Below are positions 25,742-33,792 of a stretch of 64,000 nt of DNA, in pieces (position 1 is the stretch's first letter; the number at the start of each line of letters is the position of its first letter). A program made the position numbers and the translations under genes. The stretch covers positions 23,205 to 87,204 of the forward strand of contig NZ_WOCA01000017.1 in the NCBI RefSeq assembly GCF_009728145.1. Reading direction: 5' to 3'. The DNA is from Ornithinibacillus caprae. Lineage in GTDB: Bacteria > Bacillota > Bacilli > Bacillales > Amphibacillaceae. The notes under the pieces were generated by a model, which ran no database searches, was not told where the DNA came from, and saw only the letters and a program-made list of their open reading frames with translations.

Positions 25742-25885
25742 CGTTTTTATTCTTTTGTGAACGCTTCCACTTGAAAAATGACAATCTGTCTTTTATACTT
25801 GGAATAGTGTTAATATTTTCAGGTATTTTAATAATAAGAAAAAATGAAGGGCTTTTGTTTAAAAGCTATTTTTCTTATCCAAAAA

Positions 25886-25903
25886 TGAATGACTATTCAT
25901 TCA
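25886..25903 (+). promoter_or_regulatory. FadR operator upstream of lcfB
   Basis: TGAATGACTATTCATTCA is a near-perfect palindrome that matches, as I recall it, the Bacillus FadR (YsiA) consensus TGAATGAnTAnTCATTCA at every fixed position. It lies 24 bases before the lcfB start codon. In B. subtilis FadR represses fatty-acid degradation genes, including lcfB, and long-chain acyl-CoA relieves it. Confidence 0.88.
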
Positions 25904-25927
25904 TTACTTTGCGAGGGGGTTGTTATA

Positions 25928-27472
25928 ATGAATTTAAGTGAACAATTGTCTACTACAGCAAGAAACCACCCGATGAAAACTGCTTACGTCTTTCAAGACA
26001 AGGAGACAAGCTATTATGAACTTGAAGCCTCGGTCCAACAATTTGCAACACAACTAGAAAGCCTAGGCTATCAAAAAGGAGACCATATTGCATTAGTTGT
26101 AGGAAATAGCCCTTATTTTATTATTGGATTATATGGGGCAATCCGAGCTGGAGTGGTGGTTATTCCAATTAATCCACTGTATACGCCCAATGAAATGACG
26201 TATATTTTACAAAATGGGGATGTAAAAGGAATAATAACGATGGATGTACTGTTGGGAAAATTTGCGTCTATTTCGGATCAACTACCGAATGTCCAGCATT
26301 ACATATCCTGTGAGAGTGGAGCAGGAATTGATTTGAAAACGCATCCACTATCTTCTAAACTACTATCATTCACTCATTTAGTTAAAACAGGCAGCTCTGT
26401 TTTTGAGAATGAGCCAACACTTGAGGAAGAGGATACGGCAATCATTTTATATACATCTGGTACTACAGGAAAGCCAAAAGGTGCGATGCTATCACACAAA
26501 AACCTCTTTTCCAATGCGAAGGATGTTGCAGATTATTTGACGATCAGTGGAGAAGATCGTGTAATTGCTGCATTACCAATGTTTCATGTATTTTGTTTAA
26601 CGGTATCTTTAAATGCTCCATTAATGAATGGTGGTACGATTTTAATTGTACCTAAATTTTCCCCGCAAGAGGTATTCCGTACTGCTAAGGAACATGAAGC
26701 GACCGTGTTTGCAGGTGTTCCAACGATGTACAATTACTTGTTGCAGACTGCAGAAGGAAATCAAGAGGATTTTTCTGGTATACGCTTATGTATTTCAGGC
26801 GGAGCTGCAATGCCTGTTGCGTTATTGAAGCAATTTGAGAAAACATTTGAAGTTAAGGTTTCGGAAGGATATGGTTTATCAGAGGCTTCTCCTGTAACTT
26901 GCTTTAACCCACTAGATCGCCCACGTAAACCAGGCTCCATTGGTACAAGTATTATTAATGTAGAAAATAAAGTTGTTGATGAATTCGGAGAAGAATTACC
27001 AGTTGGTGAAGTAGGAGAGTTAGTTGTCCGTGGTCCGAATGTCATGAAAGGGTATTATAAAATGCCAGAGGAAACAGCTGTTGCATTAAAAGATGGTTGG
27101 TTATATACAGGAGATATGGCACGAATGGATGACGAAGGATATTTTTATATTGTAGATCGTAAAAAAGATATGATATTAGTTGGCGGCTATAATGTGTATC
27201 CTAGAGAAGTAGAAGAAGTACTTTATAGTCATCCTGATGTAGCGGAGGTCGCAGTTGTTGGGAAGCCTGATCCTAATACTGGTGAAGCAGTGGTAAGCTT
27301 TGTTGTATTAAAAGATCCTACAATAACAGCAGATGAATTAATAGATTTCTGTAAAGGCCATTTAGCAAAATATAAACTACCTACTAAAATTGAATTTTTA
27401 GATGAACTACCTAAAAATACTACAGGAAAAATATTACGAAGACAGCTTAAGGATAAAGTGGAACAAGTGTAG
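25928..27472 (+). CDS. lcfB: long-chain fatty-acid-CoA ligase (LcfB/YhfL)
   Basis: A 514-residue acyl-adenylate-forming enzyme, nearly the length of B. subtilis LcfB. The AMP-binding P-loop [12 protein letters not shown], the [10 protein letters not shown] motif, YTGDMA and DRKKDMI hinge motif and the C-terminal lysine in [10 protein letters not shown] are all present. It activates long-chain fatty acids for beta-oxidation. I chose ATG 25928, preceded by GAGGGGG; a longer frame from 25889 would run through the FadR site. Regulated by FadR in all likelihood. Confidence 0.93.
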   Translation: MNLSEQLSTTARNHPMKTAYVFQDKETSYYELEASVQQFATQLESLGYQKGDHIALVVGNSPYFIIGLYGAIRAGVVVIPINPLYTPNEMTYILQNGDVKGIITMDVLLGKFASISDQLPNVQHYISCESGAGIDLKTHPLSSKLLSFTHLVKTGSSVFENEPTLEEEDTAIILYTSGTTGKPKGAMLSHKNLFSNAKDVADYLTISGEDRVIAALPMFHVFCLTVSLNAPLMNGGTILIVPKFSPQEVFRTAKEHEATVFAGVPTMYNYLLQTAEGNQEDFSGIRLCISGGAAMPVALLKQFEKTFEVKVSEGYGLSEASPVTCFNPLDRPRKPGSIGTSIINVENKVVDEFGEELPVGEVGELVVRGPNVMKGYYKMPEETAVALKDGWLYTGDMARMDDEGYFYIVDRKKDMILVGGYNVYPREVEEVLYSHPDVAEVAVVGKPDPNTGEAVVSFVVLKDPTITADELIDFCKGHLAKYKLPTKIEFLDELPKNTTGKILRRQLKDKVEQV

Positions 27473-27517
27473 AAAAAGTAAAAGGATAGTGTAAGTTAGA
27501 AAAATAATACTAATTAG

Positions 27518-27552
27518 TAGATCAAATCATATAGCGGTTTGATCTATTTTTA
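27518..27552 (+). terminator. terminator of lcfB
   Basis: TAGATCAAATC pairs with GGTTTGATCTA, followed by TTTTTA. The 52-bp repeat array starts right after it. Confidence 0.8.
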
Positions 27553-27565
27553 TCTCGATTGAATA

Positions 27566-27996
27566 GTGGGTAGGAGCGATGAGAGCCCGAATGAAGATGT
27601 TGCTCGGTCAAACGGTAACTCATAGGAGCGATGAGAGCCCAAACGAAGAGAACACTCCAGCAAACGGTAACTCATAAGAGCGATGAGTGCCCGAATGAAG
27701 AGAAAACTCCAGCAAACGGTAACTCATAAGAGCGATGAGTGCCCGAATGAAGAGAAAACTCAAGTGAACGGTAACTCATAAGAGCGATGAGAGCCCAAAC
27801 GAAGAGAAAACTCCAGCAAACGGTAACTCATAAGAGCAATGAGAGCCCGAATGAAGAGAACACTCCAGCAAACGGTAACTCATAAGAGCGATGAGAGCCC
27901 AAACGAAGAGAAAACTCCAGCAAACGGTAACTCATAAGAGCAATGAGAGCCCGAATGAAGAGAAAACTCCAGCAAACGGTAACTCATTAATAGAAT
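27566..27996. repeat. 52-bp tandem repeat array, 8 copies (family B, array 1)
   Basis: Eight copies of a 52-bp unit start with AACGGTAACTCAT at 27612, 27664, 27716, 27768, 27820, 27872, 27924 and 27976, with a partial unit before the first. Each has the core AACGGTAACTCAT-N7-ATGAGwGCCC (inverted repeat CTCAT/ATGAG), then a linker with GAAGAGAAAACTCC. The same core with a different linker makes the array at 37711-38266, in the same orientation. There are no unique spacers as in CRISPR and no coding frame. Confidence 0.93.
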
Positions 27997-28104
27997 GAAT
28001 ACCTAATTGTAGAGGAACACTCATAAACATCAATGATTCATATTCATACAAAATGTATGGATTATCGCTTATTGTTCCATACTAATATAAAAAAGGATTT
28101 GGTT

Positions 28105-28248
28105 ATGATGAATAAAAATCAGAAAAATAAACCGGAATTAGCTACGTTTACGTTGCTTAACCCAGATTTTCATCCTATGGAAAGTGATCTTGATTCGACT
28201 AATGAAGATATAGATGAAAATACAGCAGAAACCGACACAAAAGGATAA
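28105..28248 (+). CDS. small hypothetical acidic protein
   Basis: A possible 47-residue protein, polar and acidic at the C-terminus (many Asp, Glu, Thr), starting from an ATG pair after AAAAGG. I recognise no family. It ends 112 bases before comK, and the first ComK AT-box overlaps its last codons. It could be a genuine small gene or chance. Confidence 0.4.
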   Translation: MMNKNQKNKPELATFTLLNPDFHPMESDLDSTNEDIDENTAETDTKG

Positions 28249-28280
28249 AATGTAATTTTTTTCTAAAAAATTCAAATTTT
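28247..28280 (+). promoter_or_regulatory. ComK box (two AT-boxes) upstream of comK
   Basis: AAAATGTAATTTT (28247-28259) is a perfect AAAA-N5-TTTT AT-box. AAATTCAAATTTT (28268-28280) matches seven of eight fixed bases. The spacer is 8 bp, one of the spacings known for functional B. subtilis K-boxes. Position about 80 bp before the comK start is right for auto-activation. Confidence 0.72.
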
Positions 28281-28360
28281 ATATATCATTTTGTGGGGAA
28301 TTTTGATAGATTAGTATTAAGGCCTCTTTCTTTTCATGTAAACATGAAAGGATGAATAGT

Positions 28361-28882
28361 ATGATGAATGACTTCTATACACTAACTCATGAAATAACCC
28401 CACAAACATTAGCAGTAATTGCCCAACAAGATGAGGATGGCAATCTTAGTACCTGTGTCTTGGAAGATGAGACGGAATATACGGTTGATTACTCCCCAAG
28501 TAAGCTGATCGATTTTTCTTGTAAATTCTTCGGCTCTAGTCTGAAAGGACGTCAAGATGGCACCCGAGATATATGTGGGATTACGCATAAAGCACCTATT
28601 TCAATCGACCCTTCTAGTGGCATGTACTTCTTTCCTACAACATCACCATCCAATCCCAAGTGCTCTTGGATCGCACACACCCATATTGAAAAACTGAATC
28701 GAGCCGGGAATCAGTGTACAGAAATAGTTTTTAAAAGTGGAAAAAAAGTTACATTAGATACCTCAATTGGCTCATTGCTTAATCAGGTACAGCGCACTGC
28801 TCAATTTAGATACTTATTAGATAATCGGATTAAGTATTTGAAGCAGCATAGGATTGATCAGAAGCTAACCCCTTCAACATAA
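28361..28882 (+). CDS. comK: competence transcription factor ComK
   Basis: A 173-residue protein of the ComK family: YTVDYSPSKLIDFSCKFFGSS, GRQDGTRDICGITHKAPI (read in parts), SGMYFFPTTSP, and IWxxHTHIE-like KCSWIAHTHIE segments are characteristic. ComK activates late competence genes (DNA uptake and recombination) by binding AT-boxes. I chose ATG 28361, 8 bases after GAAAGGA. Intact, with no truncation seen. Its 3' end overlaps the convergent gene on the minus strand by 53 bases. Confidence 0.93.
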   Translation: MMNDFYTLTHEITPQTLAVIAQQDEDGNLSTCVLEDETEYTVDYSPSKLIDFSCKFFGSSLKGRQDGTRDICGITHKAPISIDPSSGMYFFPTTSPSNPKCSWIAHTHIEKLNRAGNQCTEIVFKSGKKVTLDTSIGSLLNQVQRTAQFRYLLDNRIKYLKQHRIDQKLTPST

Positions 28883-29219
28883 GTTCATGAAAGATCGCTT
28901 CCACTTTTTTACGAATTGCAGGATTGAAGTAATTACGTTTTTCCTCTTTTCCCTGACAGAGAAATAAATAGGAGGAAAAAGAGTCATTTTTATTTAATAA
29001 AGTGACTTGAAGTCTTTTGTCTTTCATTTTTTTTCGTAATATTCTGCGTTCGTTTATCGCTTCTGTAGCCATTTTTTCCAACAGTTTAACATAGGGCTCT
29101 TTTAGTTTAAAATTCCCTTGTTGAAAATGCTCGATATCTTGTTTAATGACGACCAAAGTCATGGAAAGGAAAAGAAATCGAGAAGCTAATTGTATTTCTT
29201 CTTCTGTAAGATAACGCAT
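28830..29219 (-). CDS. hypothetical protein convergent with comK
   Basis: A 129-residue, probably all-helical, basic soluble protein starting MRYLTEEEIQLASRF. No family recognised. ATG 29219 has GAGGTGGA upstream. The tail overlaps the comK 3' end by 53 bases on the opposite strand, so the two transcripts would be complementary at their ends and might influence each other. No signal peptide or membrane segment apart from a mildly hydrophobic stretch near the N-terminus (FLFLSMTLVVI). Confidence 0.72.
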   Translation of the reverse strand: MRYLTEEEIQLASRFLFLSMTLVVIKQDIEHFQQGNFKLKEPYVKLLEKMATEAINERRILRKKMKDKRLQVTLLNKNDSFSSYLFLCQGKEEKRNYFNPAIRKKVEAIFHELMLKGLASDQSYAASNT

Positions 29220-29468
29220 AAACTCCACCTCTAAAATAAGAACATTTGTTCTATTATACGCTGAAAACAATAAAAATAATACTAAAATTTATTGAAAAAT
29301 AATGGAAATGAAAAGAAAGTGGCCGATTAATATGTTTTCCGTATAGAACTAGATGAAGTTTTCACTTTATTACTATGCTTTTTCTTAAGTTTAATTTAAA
29401 ATATAAATATATATAGAAGTGATTAAAAAGAATAGACGTTTTTTACATTGATGAGGGGATTTGCCTAC

Positions 29469-30122
29469 ATGTATTTGTTTAACATCCTAACGGAATGGAA
29501 GATCGCGCTAGAAAATGATCAAGTAGATGAATTTATTTTGCATTTGTTGAATGATTATGAAGCTTTAGGACCGTTACCAGGTATATTATTACCTTTTATT
29601 GAGGCATTCCTTCCATTTTTACCGTTAGTTGTATTTGTAATGGGGAATGCGGCAGCCTATGGTTTATTAGAAGGCTTTTTACTATCTTGGGCTGGCTCGA
29701 GTCTTGGAGCTATTTTAGTCTTTTTAATTATTCGTAATCTGGGTGATAGACGGATTTTAAAAGCAGTTCGTAGGAACAAGCAGGTTGCAAAAGTAACAAC
29801 ATGGCTTGAACGACATGGATTTGGACCATTGTTTTTATTAATGTGTTTTCCATTTTCACCATCATCTGTGATTAATGTTGTTTCAGGTTTATCCAAAATT
29901 AGTGTTCAACAATTTATTTTAGCGGTACTATTAGGAAAAGCAGTGATGATTTTTTCCATTTCATACATTGGATCGAGCATTCTTTCGTTTGCTCAAAATC
30001 CAGTAAGGACTATCATCGTTGGAGTTGGTATCGTATTATTTTGGATTCTAGGTAAATACATCGAGAAAAGATTGCAGCGAAAGGCGTTATTAAGTGAAAT
30101 CAATAAAGAGAAAGATGAATAG
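29469..30122 (+). CDS. yhjE: TVP38/TMEM64 (VTT-domain) family membrane protein, YhjE-like
   Basis: A 217-residue membrane protein with a VTT/SNARE-associated-type core: LPLVVFVMGNAAAYGL, GSSLGAILVFLIIRNLGDR, RHGFGPLFLLMCFPFSPSSVINVVSG (read in parts) with the re-entrant FPFSP motif. Family members include DedA and TMEM41B; proposed roles are lipid scrambling or recycling of lipid carriers. In B. subtilis yhjE lies a little before addB, as here. Start ATG 29469 follows GAGGGGA. Confidence 0.85.
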   Translation: MYLFNILTEWKIALENDQVDEFILHLLNDYEALGPLPGILLPFIEAFLPFLPLVVFVMGNAAAYGLLEGFLLSWAGSSLGAILVFLIIRNLGDRRILKAVRRNKQVAKVTTWLERHGFGPLFLLMCFPFSPSSVINVVSGLSKISVQQFILAVLLGKAVMIFSISYIGSSILSFAQNPVRTIIVGVGIVLFWILGKYIEKRLQRKALLSEINKEKDE

Positions 30123-30139
30123 CACCTACATAACATTAT

Positions 30140-30180
30140 AAAAACTTCTGTCTCGTAAAAATATGGATAGAAGTTTTTTC
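30140..30180 (+). terminator. terminator of yhjE
   Basis: AAAAACTTCT pairs with AGAAGTTTTT across a 19-base loop, followed by a T run. Confidence 0.6.
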
Positions 30181-30288
30181 CTTTCATTTTAAATATAGAC
30201 TGGGGTGAAAATTTGTTATTTGAACTAGCAAATTGTAAAAAAACAACTAACTATCCAATAAGAGTTTAACTACATTAGGGGGATTACA

Positions 30289-33200
30289 ATGGGACTCCGT
30301 TTTATATTAGGTAGATCAGGGAGCAATAAAAGTGAACGTTCCTTTGAAGAAATAAGAGAAAAATCAATAACCGACCCACAGGGACCACCAATATTTTATA
30401 TTGTTCCAGACCAAATGACCTTTGAACAAGAATACGAACTATTTAAAGATGAAGCCTTCCAGGGGAGTATTCGTACCCAGGTATTTAGTTTCTCTCGGCT
30501 AGCATGGCGAGTACTTCAGGAAACAGGTGGAGGAACAAGACAGTTTATAAGTTCAGTAGGAATTCAAATGATGCTTCGTAAAATCATAGAAGAAAAGCAA
30601 GGAGAATGGCTAGTTTTTCAAAAGGCAATGGAGAAGCAAGGGTTTTTACAACAGGTAGAAAAAATGATAACCGAGTTTAAACGGTATCAAATAACTCCTG
30701 ATGTCTTACAAATGCAAATTGATCACATTAATCAATTTGTTCACCAGGAACCAGGGGAGCAGGCTTTAGTTAATAAGCTGGAGGATTTACGTTATATTTA
30801 TGAAAAATTAGTATCAGCACTACAATCACAGTATATTGATAGTGAAGATCAGCTTCAGTTATTAGCAGAGAAAATAAATGAAGCATCCTTTTTAGACGAA
30901 GCCGAAATTTACTTTGATGGGTTTCACCGATTTACCCCAAAGGAATTGCTAGTTTTTGAGACACTGATGAAAAAATGTAAAAATATCACAGTAACATTAA
31001 CGGTAGATCATCCAGAAAGCGAGCAATTATCAGATCTGGATTTATTTTACCAAACGACAGAGACTTATCATGTGCTAAGGAATATTGCGAACGAGAACCA
31101 TATTGAAATCGAAGCAGATGTGGTTATTGAACCAACAGACGGAAGATTTCTAGACCGCCCTTATTTTGCTCATTTGGAGAAAAACTTTGATGTTCGTCCA
31201 GCACCTGTTTATAAAGGAAATGCACCAATACAAATTGCTGAAGCAGTACATCCACGAGCAGAGGTTGAAGGGGTTGCACAAGAAATATTACGGCTAGTAC
31301 GTGAAGAAAACTATCGCTTTCGAGATATGGCCGTACTTATTCGACAAACCGACATGTACCAGGATTTAATAGCAACGATTTTCGAAGATTACAATATACC
31401 TGTGTTTGTCGATGAAAAAAGGACGATGTTGAATCATTCCTTAATAGAACTTGTCCGTTCTACCTTGGACATTGTCGAAGGAAATTGGCGATATGATGCT
31501 ATTTTCAGAGTCTTAAAAACGGGATTTATTCCGCAGACAGATGAGGAATATCCATTAACAAACGATGCGATTGATGAATTAGAAAACTATGTACTGGAAT
31601 ACGGCATTCGTTCGAGGGAAAAATGGACTGGTGATCAGGAATGGATTTTCCAACGCTTTCGTGGGTTTGACCAGGCTGCACAAACAGATGAAGAAAGAAA
31701 TATGCAGCTTCGAATTAATCGATACCGTAAACAAGTTGTACAAGCTTTAGAAGTGTTTGATACAACTATCCGCCAAGCGACTTCGGTCCAAGAGTTATGT
31801 GAAGTAACTTATATGCTTTTAGAGGACCTAGATGTACCTACACGACTTGAAAAAATGCGCTCGTATTATGATGATCATGGACTCATTGAAAAAGGAAGAG
31901 AACAAGAACAAGTATGGAATGCGGTCATTCAATTATTTGATGAAATGGTAGAAATGGCTGGAGAAGAGGAAATGACGCTATCTACGTTCCGGTCAACATT
32001 AGATGCGGGCTTTGAATCATTGAAGTTCTCCCATGTTCCACCAAGCATTGATCATGTCATCGTTGGAACGATTGATCGATCACGGATTAGTGGAATCAAA
32101 TGCTCTTTCCTATTAGGAGTTAATGAAGGGGTATGGCCATTGAAGCCGCCTGCTGATGGTATGATTAATGAGTCAGAGAGAGAACTATTAGCAGAGCATG
32201 GTATGAAGCTTGCTGAAACAAGTAAACGACAATTATTGGATGATTGGTTCTATATGTATCTTGCTTTTACCTCCGCTAGGGATTATTTATGGGTAAGCTA
32301 TCCGCTAAGTGATGAAGACGGGAAGTCGAAAATGCCATCGCAGTTGATTAAACGATTGGAAGACTTATTTCCGGTGTGTAGTAATCATATACTTTTACAG
32401 GATCCAGATGAGTTAGTTGATGCAGAACGTTATATTACGACACCAGTGAAAACTAGATCGGCATTAACAGCACAGTTAGCGAGAAGTAGAAAAGGCTACC
32501 CCGTGAAGCCGGTATGGTGGCATGTTTTGAATTGGTATATGGAGCATCAAAGTAAAACGAGTACAACCTACACCATTTTGCAGAGCTTGTTTTATGAAAA
32601 TAAACCGAAAAACATTACCGAAGATACAGTAAAAGAGTTATATCCAAAGCAGCTTAAAGCAAGTGTTTCAAGACTCGAGTCGTATTACCGTTGTTCCTAT
32701 CAGCATTTTGCGAAATATAGTTTAGGGCTTGATGAACGAAAAACGTATAAGCTAGATGCTCCTGATATTGGGAACCTTTTCCATGAAGCTTTACGAATTA
32801 TTACCGAGTGGATTCAAGAAGAGGGTAGAGATTTTGCTCTGCTAACAAAAGAAGATACGACTGCTTATGCACAAAAAGCGGTGCAGAATTTAGCACCGAT
32901 TCTACAGCATCAGATTTTAGGGAGTTCAAATCGCTATCAATATATTCAACGTAAATTACAGGAAGTGATTGCCAGAGCAGCCTTTGTCTTAAGTGAACAG
33001 GCAAGACAAAGTGATTTTTCACCAATTGGTTTAGAGCTAGGTTTTGGTTCTAAAAACGACAAGCTTAAGCCAGTTACACTCGAACTACCTAATGGATATG
33101 AAATTATGCTCCGCGGACGTATTGACCGTGTTGATAAAGCAATGAATGAAGATCAGCTATTCTTAAGAATCATTGACTATAAGTCAAGTGCAAAAGGATT

Positions 33201-33792
33201 AAGTCTAGTAGAGGTTTATTACGGTCTTGCACTACAAATGCTAACGTATTTAGATGTAGTTCTATCCCAATCTGAAAGCTGGTTACAGAAAAAAGCAACT
33301 CCAGCTGGTGTGTTGTATTTCCATGTTCATAACCCAATGATTTCAGGAAATAAACGACTTTCCGAAGATGAGTTAGAGAAAGAAATCTTTAAAAAGTATA
33401 AAATGCAAGGGATGGTCATCGCAGACGAACAGGTTGTAAAACTTATGGATACGAATTTGGAAACAGGGTGGAGTGATGTGTTGCCAGTTGCTGTCAAGAA
33501 AACGGGTGAGTTTTATAATAGCTCAAAAGTAGCGAGTAAAGACACATTTTCTAGCTTGCAACAGCATATCCACGAGCTAATGATGCAAGCAGGGATTGAT
33601 ATTACGCAAGGTGGCGTTCATTTAAATCCATTTCAACGAAAACAAAATGTTGCTTGTACACATTGTCCGTTCTTATCTGTTTGTCAGTTCGATACCTCGT
33701 TAGAAACAAATAACTTCCGAAAACTACAGGATATGGAAGATGATGAAATACTGAAAAGGCTCCGAAAAGAGGAGGAGAAAATAGATGGTTAA
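30289..33792 (+). CDS. addB: ATP-dependent helicase/nuclease subunit AddB
   Basis: A 1167-residue subunit of the AddAB DNA end-processing helicase-nuclease for recombination repair. Iron-sulfur cluster Cys are at 802, 1123, 1126 and 1132, bracketing the C-terminal nuclease domain (RIIDYKSSAKG). The N-terminal nucleotide-binding motif reads GRSGSNKS (residues 8-15): the Gly before Lys in the usual GxxGxGK[ST] is Asn, so nucleotide binding by AddB may be altered. GGGGG precedes the ATG. It overlaps addA by 8 bases. B. subtilis addBA is a ComK target; no clear AT-box pair is seen here. Confidence 0.95.
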   Translation: MGLRFILGRSGSNKSERSFEEIREKSITDPQGPPIFYIVPDQMTFEQEYELFKDEAFQGSIRTQVFSFSRLAWRVLQETGGGTRQFISSVGIQMMLRKIIEEKQGEWLVFQKAMEKQGFLQQVEKMITEFKRYQITPDVLQMQIDHINQFVHQEPGEQALVNKLEDLRYIYEKLVSALQSQYIDSEDQLQLLAEKINEASFLDEAEIYFDGFHRFTPKELLVFETLMKKCKNITVTLTVDHPESEQLSDLDLFYQTTETYHVLRNIANENHIEIEADVVIEPTDGRFLDRPYFAHLEKNFDVRPAPVYKGNAPIQIAEAVHPRAEVEGVAQEILRLVREENYRFRDMAVLIRQTDMYQDLIATIFEDYNIPVFVDEKRTMLNHSLIELVRSTLDIVEGNWRYDAIFRVLKTGFIPQTDEEYPLTNDAIDELENYVLEYGIRSREKWTGDQEWIFQRFRGFDQAAQTDEERNMQLRINRYRKQVVQALEVFDTTIRQATSVQELCEVTYMLLEDLDVPTRLEKMRSYYDDHGLIEKGREQEQVWNAVIQLFDEMVEMAGEEEMTLSTFRSTLDAGFESLKFSHVPPSIDHVIVGTIDRSRISGIKCSFLLGVNEGVWPLKPPADGMINESERELLAEHGMKLAETSKRQLLDDWFYMYLAFTSARDYLWVSYPLSDEDGKSKMPSQLIKRLEDLFPVCSNHILLQDPDELVDAERYITTPVKTRSALTAQLARSRKGYPVKPVWWHVLNWYMEHQSKTSTTYTILQSLFYENKPKNITEDTVKELYPKQLKASVSRLESYYRCSYQHFAKYSLGLDERKTYKLDAPDIGNLFHEALRIITEWIQEEGRDFALLTKEDTTAYAQKAVQNLAPILQHQILGSSNRYQYIQRKLQEVIARAAFVLSEQARQSDFSPIGLELGFGSKNDKLKPVTLELPNGYEIMLRGRIDRVDKAMNEDQLFLRIIDYKSSAKGLSLVEVYYGLALQMLTYLDVVLSQSESWLQKKATPAGVLYFHVHNPMISGNKRLSEDELEKEIFKKYKMQGMVIADEQVVKLMDTNLETGWSDVLPVAVKKTGEFYNSSKVASKDTFSSLQQHIHELMMQAGIDITQGGVHLNPFQRKQNVACTHCPFLSVCQFDTSLETNNFRKLQDMEDDEILKRLRKEEEKIDG

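Noticed and set aside
25729..25941. 70-codon frame with a hydrophobic stretch before lcfB
   Set aside because: It starts inside the lplJ terminator, has no ribosome-binding site and runs over the FadR operator and the lcfB start.
27566..27996. CRISPR array
   Set aside because: The whole 52-bp unit repeats, with no unique spacers, and no cas genes are present; the same holds for 37711-38266.
30123..30288. ComK boxes before addB
   Set aside because: Only an imperfect AAAA-N5-TATT site was found and no second box at a known spacing.
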